The notes under the pieces were generated by a model, which saw only the letters and a program-made list of their open reading frames with translations, did no database searches and had not been told where the DNA came from. Positions 1 to 7,900 of a stretch of DNA of 10,001 nt are shown piece after piece (the first letter of the stretch is position 1; each line of letters starts with the position of its first letter). This DNA comes from JBHELG01 sp046263195 (GTDB lineage: Bacteria; Actinomycetota; Nitriliruptoria; Nitriliruptorales; JAHWKO01): positions 1 to 10,001 of the forward strand of contig JBHELG010000058.1 of NCBI GenBank assembly GCA_046263195.1, in the 5' to 3' direction. The position numbers and the translations under genes were made by a program.

Positions 1-87
1 GACATGTACCGGCCGTGGGATGTCTAGAGCCGCGCCGCCCCGACGTCCTGCTTCAAGACAACCATCAGGCTGAACAAGGAGGGTCCA

Positions 88-171
88 GTGAGCGCCGGGG
101 ATACCGCAGATCTCAAAGGTGGGAAGGTAGGAGCAGACGCAGCTTGCGCGTCCGCAGGGGTCTGCCGCTAA
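88..171 (+). CDS. Possible small ORF (27 aa), unknown function
   Basis: A GTG at 88 is preceded by a near-ideal ribosome site (AAGGAGGG at 76-83, then TCCA). It opens a 27-codon frame ending in TAA at 169-171. The peptide is rich in Gly and Ala and ends in a segment with two cysteines (DAACASAGVCR). It converges on the response-regulator gene and overlaps only that gene's stop codon. I do not recognise the peptide. The case rests on the ribosome site and on the frame fitting the gap exactly. A frame this short can arise by chance in GC-rich DNA, so this is a weak call. Confidence 0.25.
   Translation: MSAGDTADLKGGKVGADAACASAGVCR
133..165 (-). terminator. Weak hairpin downstream of the response regulator
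   Basis: GCAGAC (133-138) and GTCTGC (160-165) form a 6-bp stem about 3 nt past the response-regulator stop. A nested GACGC/GCGTC pairing (136-140 with 148-152) is a competing fold. No T-rich tract follows on the minus strand, so an intrinsic terminator is only possible. Confidence 0.2.
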
Positions 172-824
172 CTGATCCTGCCCAGGCCTGCGTCACGGGC
201 ACGAACGATCGCCTGGGCCCGGTCGGCGACCTGGAGCTTCGCGAAGATGTTGGAGACGTGGTTGCGGACCGTCTTCGGGCTGAGGAACAGCTTGCGTGCG
301 ATGGCCTCGTTGTTGTGGCCTTGAGCGATAAGGTCGAGTACCTCGCGCTCCCGTTCGGTTAGCTGGGGGAAGGGGAGCGGGGGTCCGGGGAGCTGTGGCG
401 CCGAGAAGTACTCGATGACCCGTCGGGCGACGGTGGGTCCAAAGATGGCCTCGCCCGCCCCGACTGCACGTATGGCTCGTAGGATCTCGGCCTTGTCTGC
501 GCCTTTTAGGAGGTAGCCCCTGGCGCCTGCCCGGATGGCCGCGAACAGCGAGGCGTCGTCCTCGAACATCGTAAGCACGAGGACTCCGACGTGTGGACTG
601 CGCTGGACGATGCGGCGGGTAGCCTCGATCCCGTGCAGTCCGGGCATGTGTAGGTCCATCACCACCACGTCGGGCTGGTGGGTGTCAACCAGTTCAACCG
701 CTGCCTCGCCGCTTTCGGCCTCGGCCACGATTTCCATGTCGTCGGCTGAGGACAGGGTTCCACGTAGTCCGTCTCGGAATATCGGATGGTCGTCTGCAAT
801 GACGATCCGAATGGGGTCGATCAC
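168..824 (-). CDS. NarL/FixJ-type two-component response regulator
   Basis: This 218-aa DNA-binding response regulator is the output partner of the kinase just upstream. The receiver domain (about 6-120) has the acidic pair D11-D12, phospho-acceptor D57 in the motif VVVMDLHMPG, T85 (VLVLTMF) and K107 (GYLLKG). After a proline-rich linker (about 143-153), a LuxR-type helix-turn-helix covers about 154-215, with TEREREVLDLIAQG and SPKTVRNHVSNIFAKL. The start is GTG at 824. It overlaps the kinase stop (sequence GTGA), which implies translational coupling and explains the poor ribosome site. Length and domain order are normal for the family. In this family phosphorylation at the Asp promotes dimerisation and promoter binding. 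The target genes cannot be read from the window; autoregulation is possible but unproven. Confidence 0.95.
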   Translation of the reverse strand: MIDPIRIVIADDHPIFRDGLRGTLSSADDMEIVAEAESGEAAVELVDTHQPDVVVMDLHMPGLHGIEATRRIVQRSPHVGVLVLTMFEDDASLFAAIRAGARGYLLKGADKAEILRAIRAVGAGEAIFGPTVARRVIEYFSAPQLPGPPLPFPQLTEREREVLDLIAQGHNNEAIARKLFLSPKTVRNHVSNIFAKLQVADRAQAIVRARDAGLGRIS

Positions 825-2862
825 GAGTGGTCCAAGGGCAGGTAAACGCGGACTCTGGAGCCGGGGTCCAGACGGTCGATGGCAAACGTGCCGCCTAGCT
901 CGTGGGCGCGGTCGCGCATGGAGGTCATGCCAACTCCCGGGCGGAAGTCCGCAGGCAGGCCCAGGCCGTCATCGCTGATCTCGATTTCCAAGCCGTCGTT
1001 CAGCGTGATGCGCAGCCAGCAGTGCTGTGCCCCCGCATGGCGGGCTGCGTTGGTCATGCCTTCGAGGGCGATGCGGTACGCAGCGACCTCGACGGCCGCA
1101 GGCAGCGGCGGCAGGTCTCTCGGGGCCTCGACAAACACCAAGAGGCCGCCGCCGGGCGAGGCGAACCGTGCCGCATCCTCTCGGAGTGCACCCACCAGCC
1201 CGAGCTCGTCGAGGGCGGGCGGTCGGAGATCGTGGACTGTCCGGCGGAGGGCGGCGATCACGCCCTGAGTCTCGCTTTTGAGCTTCGCCAGGAGCGCGTC
1301 TGCGGCTTGGGGATCGCGGAGGAGGCCTTGTGCCGTTTCGATCTGGAGGGCGATCCCAGCGAGTGCGGGACCGAGGCCGTCGTGAAGGTCTCGGCGCAGC
1401 CGCCGACGCTCTTCCTCCCCGGCCAGAATGAGGCGCTCTCGCGAGTGCTGGAGCTCCGAAGTCAGACGGACCGCGTGGACGGCTCCCCGGTCTGGCGCGC
1501 AAGATCCCTCAGGAGCCGAAGATCGGCTTCAGAGAAGCCTTCCCCCCGTGTTCGAGGTCCCACCACAAGGCGTCCCACGGTCTCGCCCTGGTAGACGAGC
1601 GGCAGCCGCACCGCATCTGCGACTGCCTGACCGAAGCTCGCGGCCGGCGCAAAGCCATCACCGCGGGGCAGTTCGATCGCCACGTACGGTAGGCGCAGGG
1701 CTTGGGCCACCGTCTCGGTCACCTGGGGAAGGACCTCTCGGGGTGCGATCGCGGCCTCGAGCCTGCCGCCCAGCCGGGTCAGCGCCGCGTAGGGGTCGTC
1801 GCGGTCTCCGTACATAAATCGGTTCACGCCCTGCTGCAACCGCTCGCGGAGGGGGTGGAAGGCGATTGCGACGACTCCCGCTGCGACGAGGGACACCCCC
1901 CACCGGTTCGGCTGGAAGAACTGTGCCAGAACCGTGACGACGGTCACGTAGAGAGCGATCACACCTGCGGTGAGAAGCGCGTAGACGAGCGACCGGTTGA
2001 TGACGAGATCGATGTCGTAGAGGTGGTGCCTGAGGATCGCAATGCCCATGCCCACCGGGATGAGGAGGACCATGGGGACCGCCAGCACCTCCGTCCACGG
2101 ACTACCTGGCACAAACTGCTGTACCACTAAGAAGAGAACCGTGAGCGCCCCCGCGTAGACGAACCACTTGATCTGCCGACGCTCAGCTCCTCGGGCTCTT
2201 CTGAGCCGCACGATCAGAGACAGGACCGATGCGGGCACCACCAGGGTCAGGTAGGCCGTGAAGGCAAGTCCTCCGAAGACCTCCGCCCAGCGAGCCTCGG
2301 GCGGAGCCCCGGTCGGCTCAAGCAGCCACGGTCCCCGGTGGGGCCAGGTCCACGCCACTGACAGCGCCATGACCGCGAAGAGCCCCAGGGCCAGCCACAC
2401 CACCAGCCTCCATCTGCGGGAGACCAACCGGCCGTCCGGGAAGAGCAGGAGTAGGAAGGACGACAGGAGCATGACGCTTGGAATCCAGGCCCACGATGCC
2501 ACCCAAGCCATCTCGTCCCCGATTGGGAGCGACCCAGGTTTCCCCTCGAGCGCCAGCGAGGCGTACTCGCCGGTAACCAAGGCCGCGGCTTCACCGAGGC
2601 CGATCGCGCACATGATCCAGCCGATGGCATTGCCTGGACGGCGAGACGTGATGAGTGCGCCGACGATGGCGAACGGAACAGTCATACCGGCGGGGACGAG
2701 ATGCGCCAGCAGATTCTGCCCATTGATGACAACCAGGCCCCACCCGAGCGCCACGAGAGCGACCGACAGCGCAACCAGCGTCCAGGCGAGGAGAGCCGGC
2801 CGTTGGCTGCTCGCACGGTCAACGAGGACTGACTTCTCCTCCAACGCCTGCGAGACGCCCAC
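821..2862 (-). CDS. NarL/LiaS-type sensor histidine kinase (GAF), frame broken by one base
   Basis: The chosen start is GTG at 2862, six bases after GGAGGAG; longer frames upstream run into the preceding gene. Residues about 24-335 are membrane-rich, with some six or more hydrophobic spans, a cytosolic patch near 219-232 (RLRRARGAERRQIKW) and the family-typical HHLYDIDLVINRSLVYALL. A GAF-like domain covers about 365-459. At 1484-1488 the frame breaks: the open frame ends at TGA 1462 after LARQTG plus seven unrelated residues. The frame one base back continues with AVHAVRLTSEL, then the HisKA_3 box EEERRRLRRDLHDGLG (His about 494), an N box (NAARHAG) and a G box (SDDGLGLP), to the stop at 821. 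The joined product is about 680 aa, normal for the family. No ATG or GTG lies in the second frame upstream of the His box, so that half cannot start alone. It is either a pseudogene, a sequencing or assembly error, or a -1 shift at GGGG. Confidence 0.85.
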
Positions 2863-2906
2863 CTTCGGCTCCTCCGTGACCCGCAAGGCGCATTCTCCGC
2901 CAGGTG

Positions 2907-2940
2907 CGGGGCCGGCACCACAGTGGCGCTGCCGGCCCCG
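2907..2940 (-). terminator. 11-bp hairpin between membrane gene and kinase
   Basis: An 11-bp perfect stem (2907-2917 with 2930-2940, GC-rich) closes a 12-nt loop. It lies about 48 nt past the stop of the four-span membrane gene and about 45 nt before the kinase GTG. No T-run follows on the minus strand, so it may be a weak terminator, an RNA-stability element or an attenuator rather than a strong terminator. Confidence 0.4.
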
Positions 2941-2957
2941 GAAGATCGAGACGTCGC

Positions 2958-2973
2958 GGCGTAGAGATACGCC
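2958..2973 (-). promoter_or_regulatory. Small 6-bp hairpin after the membrane gene stop
   Basis: GGCGTA (2958-2963) and TACGCC (2968-2973) form a perfect 6-bp stem around a four-base loop, TCTC in the transcript sense. It starts 14 nt past the membrane-gene stop and is followed 17 nt later by the larger hairpin at 2907-2940. The role is unknown; a 3'-end stabiliser or part of an intercistronic control region is possible. Confidence 0.3.
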
Positions 2974-2987
2974 TCCTCGCCCGGAAG

Positions 2988-3506
2988 CTAGCCGGGGAAC
3001 TCGATGGGGTAGTCGTGGAAGATGAGGACCCAGATGACAAGGAAGACCCAGAAGGCGAGGGCGGCTCCCCCCAGCATCGTCCCCACCAGGGCCGCGCCCC
3101 GTCCACCTCGTCGTTGGCTGCGGATCAGGCCGGTGCGCCCGAGCACCACGGCGGCTACACCGAAGAACACCGGCATCCACACGAAGAACAAGTAGTAGGA
3201 GGCGACGGAGATCACCCCCCCGATCGCGCTGGCGAGGGCCGGCCGGTTCCGTCCCTTCGACGACTCCTTCAGCCCCCATCGCAGCAAGAGCCCGAACGCC
3301 AACAAACCCAGCACGACCCCGGAGATCACGAGTGCAACGAGGGTCTCGAAGAAGAGGTCCCACCCTTCCCACGGATTGACCAGCTGGGCCACCCCGGCGT
3401 GGAGGACGATCTCAGCTCCGGTTGCAAGCGCACCGACCTTTACCCATGACACCTTTTTCTCCGCGCCGGTCGCTCGTGCAGCGATCCCTTCAGTCGTGCT
3501 AGCCAT
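2988..3506 (-). CDS. Four-span membrane protein, DUF4190-like, unknown function
   Basis: This predicted 172-aa integral membrane protein starts at ATG 3506, preceded by AGGAGGT with a 5-base gap. The same frame is open further upstream, but that part lacks a better start and looks non-coding. Hydrophobic segments lie at about 20-42, 51-76, 91-123 (long, with aromatic residues) and 138-163. Basic loops sit between spans 2 and 3 (KESSKGRNR) and spans 3 and 4 (RSQRRGGRG), which suggests these loops face the cytoplasm. The last half, with small-residue-rich spans around a short basic loop, resembles DUF4190-type proteins; this rests on overall look, not on a diagnostic motif. It has no visible catalytic residues. 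It precedes the kinase in the same direction by 125 bp, so a sensory or accessory role to the kinase is conceivable. The two hairpins in the gap argue for at least partly separate expression. Confidence 0.8.
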   Translation of the reverse strand: MASTTEGIAARATGAEKKVSWVKVGALATGAEIVLHAGVAQLVNPWEGWDLFFETLVALVISGVVLGLLAFGLLLRWGLKESSKGRNRPALASAIGGVISVASYYLFFVWMPVFFGVAAVVLGRTGLIRSQRRGGRGAALVGTMLGGAALAFWVFLVIWVLIFHDYPIEFPG

Positions 3507-3521
3507 GGCGCACCTCCTGTC

Positions 3522-3536
3522 TCTCGGCTGCCGAGA
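3522..3536. repeat. Inverted repeat in the leader of the membrane gene
   Basis: TCTCGG (3522-3527) and CCGAGA (3531-3536) flank three bases. The repeat sits just upstream of the AGGAGGT ribosome site of the four-span membrane gene. It could be a leader hairpin or a compact operator. Nothing else supports a role. Confidence 0.25.
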
Positions 3537-3554
3537 TGCTGTAACCGGGGGCGT

Positions 3555-3591
3555 CCCGAGGTCATGGGATCGGCGTCCCAACATGACCGGG
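3555..3591. promoter_or_regulatory. Imperfect palindrome upstream of the membrane gene
   Basis: GGTCATG (3560-3566) and CATGACC (3582-3588) form a 7-bp inverted repeat. A few inner pairs (GGA with TCC) and flanking CCCG/CGGG pairs separated by small bulges extend it. Its centre lies about 68 nt upstream of the ATG at 3506, in a 142-bp gap where the promoter of that gene should be. This is a candidate operator. I could not place convincing -35 and -10 boxes. Confidence 0.3.
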
Positions 3592-3625
3592 AACTTTGAC
3601 GCCTGGGCACGCGGCCGAGAACGCG

Positions 3626-3654
3626 CGATAGCGGCTGAGCTCCAAGGGCTATCG
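3626..3654 (-). terminator. Hairpin overlapping the recombinase stop codon
   Basis: CGATAGC (3626-3632) and GCTATCG (3648-3654) form a 7-bp stem with a 15-nt loop. One arm contains the recombinase stop (3649-3651). No T-tract follows, so termination is uncertain. Confidence 0.25.
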
Positions 3655-4560
3655 GGCGGTTGCGGACATGAGGACGAAGGTCGGATCGCGGTGGAAGGAA
3701 CGGACGGACTGGTCGTAGGCGATGGTGGTGTCGGCCTTGGTGTGCCGGGCGGCGCGCTGCATCTCAAGGAGCGGCACGCCCTGCTGTAGACCGATGGTGA
3801 TGTAGGAACGTCGCAGTGCGTGGGGCGTCACGTGCGCCCTGATCCCAGCGATCTTGGCGAGCCGGACCAGGATCGAAGCGACGTTGTGCCGGCGCATGCG
3901 GTTGCCCCATCGGTTGCGCAGAAGCGGGCCATCGCTGCGGTCGTCAACGACCTGATCGATCGCCTGCCAGGTTCGCGGGTTGAGCACGATCTCAGCAGGC
4001 TTGCCACCTTTGCCGAGGATCCGAAGCGTCGGCTGGTAGCGGCTCCCGCCGAGGTCCGTCACGTTGGCGTTGCAAGCCTCTGAGACCCGTAGGCCGTTCA
4101 GGGCCAGCAGGCAGGTCATCGCGTAAGCGTCGCCGCCCTCGTCCTCGGCGGCGACCAGCAGGTCGGTGAGTTGGTTGCGGTCCAGCCACGGCTGCGACGT
4201 GCGGTGATGGGTGGGGCGGCGCATGCGAGCGGCGGGGTTGCCGACGTTGAACTCCTCGTCCTCGAGCCAGCGGAACCACGAGCTCAGCGTGGAGATCCTC
4301 CGGTATAGCGTGGCATTGGCAGGGCGCGGCACGGTGGTCTCGAGTTGTCGCAGGTACAGCTCGAGGTGGATACGACGTATCCCGCGGAAGGGGTGGAGGT
4401 CGTGGGTGCGGCAGAAGCCGAACCAGCAGCGCAGATTCGAGCGGTAGCCGCGTCTAGTTTCGGGCGACTGGAAGCCGGCGAGGAACGCCCCGGCCAGCTG
4501 CCGCGCCTCCTCCCAGCTAGGACCGCCATCCAGCAAAATCGTGCCGTCGGATTCGACCAT
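3649..4560 (-). CDS. Tyrosine recombinase / integrase (XerC/D-like)
   Basis: This 303-aa site-specific recombinase would cut and rejoin DNA through a covalent phosphotyrosine, probably to integrate or excise a mobile element. The start is ATG 4560, six bases after AAGGAG. A longer frame beginning at TTG 4575 would place its start on top of that ribosome site. The N-terminal SAM-like core-binding domain covers about 14-105 (ETRRGYRSNLRCWFGFC). The catalytic domain covers about 125-295, with R158 (LNGLRVSEAC), K184 (LGKGGKP), H247 and R250 (TPHALRRS), H273 (AARHTKAD) and nucleophile Y282 (IAYDQ). All six residues are present and length is usual, so it should be active. It lies 275 bp from a tRNA-Glu 3' fragment, the classic target of such enzymes. 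A housekeeping XerC/D role is less likely in this context. Confidence 0.93.
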   Translation of the reverse strand: MVESDGTILLDGGPSWEEARQLAGAFLAGFQSPETRRGYRSNLRCWFGFCRTHDLHPFRGIRRIHLELYLRQLETTVPRPANATLYRRISTLSSWFRWLEDEEFNVGNPAARMRRPTHHRTSQPWLDRNQLTDLLVAAEDEGGDAYAMTCLLALNGLRVSEACNANVTDLGGSRYQPTLRILGKGGKPAEIVLNPRTWQAIDQVVDDRSDGPLLRNRWGNRMRRHNVASILVRLAKIAGIRAHVTPHALRRSYITIGLQQGVPLLEMQRAARHTKADTTIAYDQSVRSFHRDPTFVLMSATAR

Positions 4561-4565
4561 CGTGA

Positions 4566-4585
4566 TCTCCTTCAACAGAAGGAGA
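4566..4585 (-). promoter_or_regulatory. Hairpin sequestering the recombinase ribosome site
   Basis: In the transcript sense, TCTCCTT (4585-4579) is followed by a six-base loop CTGTTG and then AAGGAGA (4572-4566), a perfect 7-bp stem. The second arm is the Shine-Dalgarno of the recombinase, whose ATG starts at 4560. When folded, the ribosome site is base-paired, which should lower translation of the integrase. The pairing is seen directly; the regulatory effect is inferred. Confidence 0.5.
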
Positions 4586-4807
4586 CCGGCCTACACCGAA
4601 AACGCCTCCGTTGGCCGGGGATACCACCAGCCTCGAAACGGCGATCGAACCCGTGCGTGCCGCTGGCGTCATGGCATGCTGGGCCGTGATGGGCAGAGCC
4701 CAGTCGCTCCCCAATGGGCACAGAATTCCGTCGCAACACGTATTCAGGCGTGTCACGGAGTGCCAGCAAGATGCGCAAAAGCCCAGGTCAGAGGCACATC
4801 CCGGCAC

Positions 4808-4823
4808 CAGCGGATAACCGCTG
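4808..4823. repeat. Inverted repeat beside the tRNA fragment
   Basis: CAGCGG (4808-4813) and CCGCTG (4818-4823) flank ATAA. The repeat lies 17 bp to the left of the conserved tRNA segment, on the presumed element side. It could be a recombinase or accessory-factor site. This is positional inference only. Confidence 0.25.
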
Positions 4824-4835
4824 ACACCCCCTCTG

Positions 4836-4881
4836 TCACTCTTTCAAGGTGGTGATACGGGTTCGAATCCTGTTGGGGCCT
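4836..4881 (+). tRNA. tRNA-Glu(UUC) 3' half only, probable attachment site
   Basis: Read on the plus strand, this is the second half of a tRNA. The anticodon loop is CTTTCAA (4841-4847, anticodon TTC), followed by stem strand GGTGG (4848-4852), a four-base variable loop TGAT, T-stem ACGGG, T-loop TTCGAAT (4862-4868) and T-stem CCTGT. The 3' acceptor strand is TGGGGCC (4874-4880) with base T after it. Anticodon TTC plus the four-base variable loop match bacterial tRNA-Glu. No GGCCCCA or D-arm lies at the right distance upstream, and the 5' anticodon strand TCACT pairs only with two G-T wobbles. The gene is therefore a fragment that starts at or near the anticodon loop. No CCA is encoded. Such 3' fragments are what tyrosine recombinases leave at the far end of an element integrated in a tRNA gene. 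Confidence 0.75.
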
Positions 4882-4915
4882 GGGCGTTAGCTCGCGGTAG
4901 TTGGTCGTTTGACTT

Positions 4916-7900
4916 CTATGAAAGGCGTTTCTCGTCCGCTTGAAGCCGGCTTCGAACTGAAAGGGGCACCGGCCAGTGTTCGTCGTCCGGTAGCTCCATG
5001 CCAAACTCGCGGGCGGTGGCGAGCACCTGGGCGTGAAGCTCGTCGGCCCGCTGGTGATCGTTGAGTTTCCCGCGCGCCCGCAGCATCTGGACGTAGCCGG
5101 CCTGGGTGAGCGCCACGAGTGGGGGAGAGCCCAGCCGCTCATGGTGGACGCGGGCCGCCTCGAAGTGCGCCTCTGCCTCGTCGAAGTGTCCGAGAACTGT
5201 CGCCAGGAGGCCGAGGCTGCGCGAGACGAAGCCAACCGTGTGGTACGCACGATCGGCCAACGCCAGCCGGTCCGCGTAGGGACGCAGGAGATCGTAGAGC
5301 TGGGTGACCCGCGGGATGTCGCCGAGGAACGCGCTCGTATCCGCAGTCAAGACAAGCAGGATGTGCCAGAGGACGTCGCGTGGGACCTCGGTGTAGTCGT
5401 CGTAGCCCGCTTGTTCGAGCCAGTCACGCGCCTCGTCTCGAAGCCCCAGCCGGGCATGGGTGTAGGCAATCACGATCTTCCCAGCAGGAGCTATCTGCCA
5501 AAACGACCTCACGTAATCTCGGAGGCCGGCGACCACTCTGTGGAAGTCCTCGAGGCGTCCCTGCAGGAAGAAGATCATTCCTCGCTGCTGAAGCAAGATG
5601 ATCTCTGCGCCGCGGTCACCTGCCTCGTGCCCGATCCGGTAAGCCTCCTCGGCGAGCCTGGCCGTCTCCCCGAACCGGCCAGCGAGCGCGGCCCGCAGGG
5701 CTCGCCAAGCAGTGGCGTCGCGAAGGTGAAGGGGATCCACGAGTCGGCCAGCGAGCTGTGCATGCCGCTCCATCTCCTGCCACGCCGCTTTCACCTCGCC
5801 CGTCACGAGCAGGTGGACGAGCCGCCAGCCACGCCCACGGGTTTCGAGGTCCCAGTCGCCGGTGCGCTGGGCGATGTCGACGACCCGCGAGGCGTCGTCC
5901 AGCCGCTGGTCGAGGTCATCGGGACCGCCCAGGGTGTGGCGGGTGCTGAGTACCTCGGCGAGGGCAGCGTCGTCGCCCAGTTGATGAGCCTCTTGGACGG
6001 CCCTGTCGATGAGCTGTCGCCGCCGGTCCGGGTTCGGGTCGTAGTAGAGGGCCTGAGCGAGGCGGGCTATGACCCGTACCCGCAGCGGACCTGGCTCCCC
6101 GCCGAGGCCAGCCGAGGCCTGCTCGAGGAGGTCGCGCAGGGTCTCGTCGATCCCCCAGATGTCGGAGGCCTTGCCGTAGCCCAACGCGGCCCGGGCGAGT
6201 GCCTGGGCGTCTTGGAGGTCGCGGGCAAGGCTGGCGGCCTCTGCGAACGTAGCCTTCGCCGCGGTAATGTCACCATTCGCTCGGCGCGCCTCTCCCAGGG
6301 CCAGGAAGGTAGCGAGCCGAAAACGCGCGCTGCTGTCGTCACCCGTAGCTCTGGCAGCGTGGTTGGCGGCCTTCTCCAGGAAGTCGAGGGCTTCACGGTT
6401 CGCAAAATGGCGCAGCGCCTGCTCCCCCGCATGCAACTGGTAAGCAGCAGCCCGGTCACCTCGGCCGGCCTGCTCGAAATGGCGGGCGAGCTGAGCCGCC
6501 AGCTCTCCCCGACGCTGCGGATAGAGCCGTTCCAGCGCCTCGCCCACGACTCCGTGTAGGCGGTACCGCTCGCTTCTGAGCAGCGAACCGTAAGCCGCCT
6601 CCTGCACCAGGGCGTGACGGAAGGCGTACACCAGCTCGGGGCGGACGCTGATCAGGCGAAGGAGCCCTGCGGCCTCCAGTTGCCCCAGCTGCTGGCCAGG
6701 GGAGTCCCCATCGGTCTCCTGCGCCACGACCGCGTCGAGCAGGGCGGCCGGAATCTCACGTCCGATTACCGCAGCTACCCGCAACAGGCGTCGATGAGGT
6801 TCGGGCAGGCGGTCGATGCGTGCCAGGAGCAGACCGTGAAGGTTGTCGGGGATGTCGGCAAGTGTGTCCTCGTCGACAGCCGCCTTCGCCTGCTGGGGGA
6901 GGCGGTCGAGCAGGGTGCGCACCAGCTCCTCCACGAACAGCGGGTTGCCCTCCGCTTTCGAGGCGACGACGTGGCTGAGCTGTTGGGCGAGTGGGTGATG
7001 CATCGCCAGGGTGTCAGCCAGCTCTCGGGTCGCCTGTTCGGGTAGCGGGCCGAGGGTCACTTCGACCAGGGCATCGCCAAAGCGGGTACGAACGTCGCTC
7101 ACCAGCCGCCACCCGGGCACGTCACGTTCGGGCCGACCGGTGAGGATCAGCAGCAGTGGCGTCTCGTCGACCAGTGGCAACAGGCGGGTGAGTAGTTCCA
7201 CTGACGACGTGTCCGCCCAGTGAACGTCCTCGCAGACGACCACCAGCGGACCGATGGAGGAAAGCCCAGCCAGCAGTTGGCGCAGGGTGGCGAGGTAGCG
7301 GGCCTGCACCGCGGCCGGCTCCAGGGCCTCCAGCCGCTGACGTTCCGAGTTGTCGAGGGGCAGTCCGAGCAGGTGGGCGAGAATGGCGGTTTCCGGCGAG
7401 TAGGTGCCGGGCAGGTCGTTGACCGTCTCGTCGAGCACCTCACGTGCCAGCGGGCCGCGTTCACCTGCCGGTATCCCTACCAGGCTGCGCACGAGATCCA
7501 CGACCAGGTGGTATGCGAGAGCGCCCCCGAACGACAGACATCGTCCCTGGGCCCACCGCACCTCGTCGAGCTCTGAGGCGCGGGCATGCAGCTCCCGTAC
7601 CAGCCGGCTCTTGCCGATACCCGGCTCCCCCAGCACAAGAGCCGTCCGACCCAGTCCGGCCACCATGGCATCCAGCGACTCCTGAACGCGGTCTAGTTCG
7701 GCGGCCCGTCCCGTCAGCGGCGCGTCGAAGCCAGCGCGTGCGGCTACCGCATCCGGACGCAGGCCCACCACCTCGTAGGCGTGGACTGGCTCCTCTTTGC
7801 CCTTCACCGCCAGCAGGCCCAAATCGAGCGCTTCGACCAAGGGAGCGACGTGGCGGTAGGTCTCGGCAGTCACGAGTACGTTCCCCGGCCCCGCTGCCGA

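Larger units (their letters stand above)
4561..4915. other. Non-coding interval: recombinase leader and attachment region
   Basis: I see no convincing protein gene in these 355 bases; the overlapping open frames lack ribosome sites and recognisable sequence. The interval holds the hairpin over the recombinase ribosome site (4566-4585), a six-base-pair inverted repeat (4808-4823) and the tRNA-Glu 3' fragment (4836-4881). The recombinase promoter is expected here but I cannot place it. Confidence 0.6.

Noticed and set aside
1261..1502. Catalytic kinase half as a separately started gene
   Set aside because: The first usable start in that frame (GTG 1261) is downstream of the phospho-acceptor His, and no ribosome site precedes it. 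A split-gene kinase is therefore unlikely.
2863..3372. Upstream extension of the kinase frame to 3372
   Set aside because: This part overlaps the four-span membrane protein in another frame, is Arg/Gly-rich, and has no ribosome site. The GTG at 2862 has an ideal one.
3507..3767. Upstream extension of the membrane-protein frame to 3767
   Set aside because: It would overlap the end of the recombinase gene, and the ATG at 3506 has a strong AGGAGGT site at the right distance.
4753..5250. 165-codon minus-strand frame across the tRNA fragment
   Set aside because: It runs antisense through the tRNA-Glu fragment and out of frame through the cyclase gene end, so it is a by-product of those sequences.
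5033..6559. 508-codon open frame on the plus strand
   Set aside because: It lies fully antisense to the helical-repeat part of the cyclase protein. Long antisense frames are usual opposite GC-rich genes. It has no recognisable domain, and the minus strand carries a continuous multi-domain protein.
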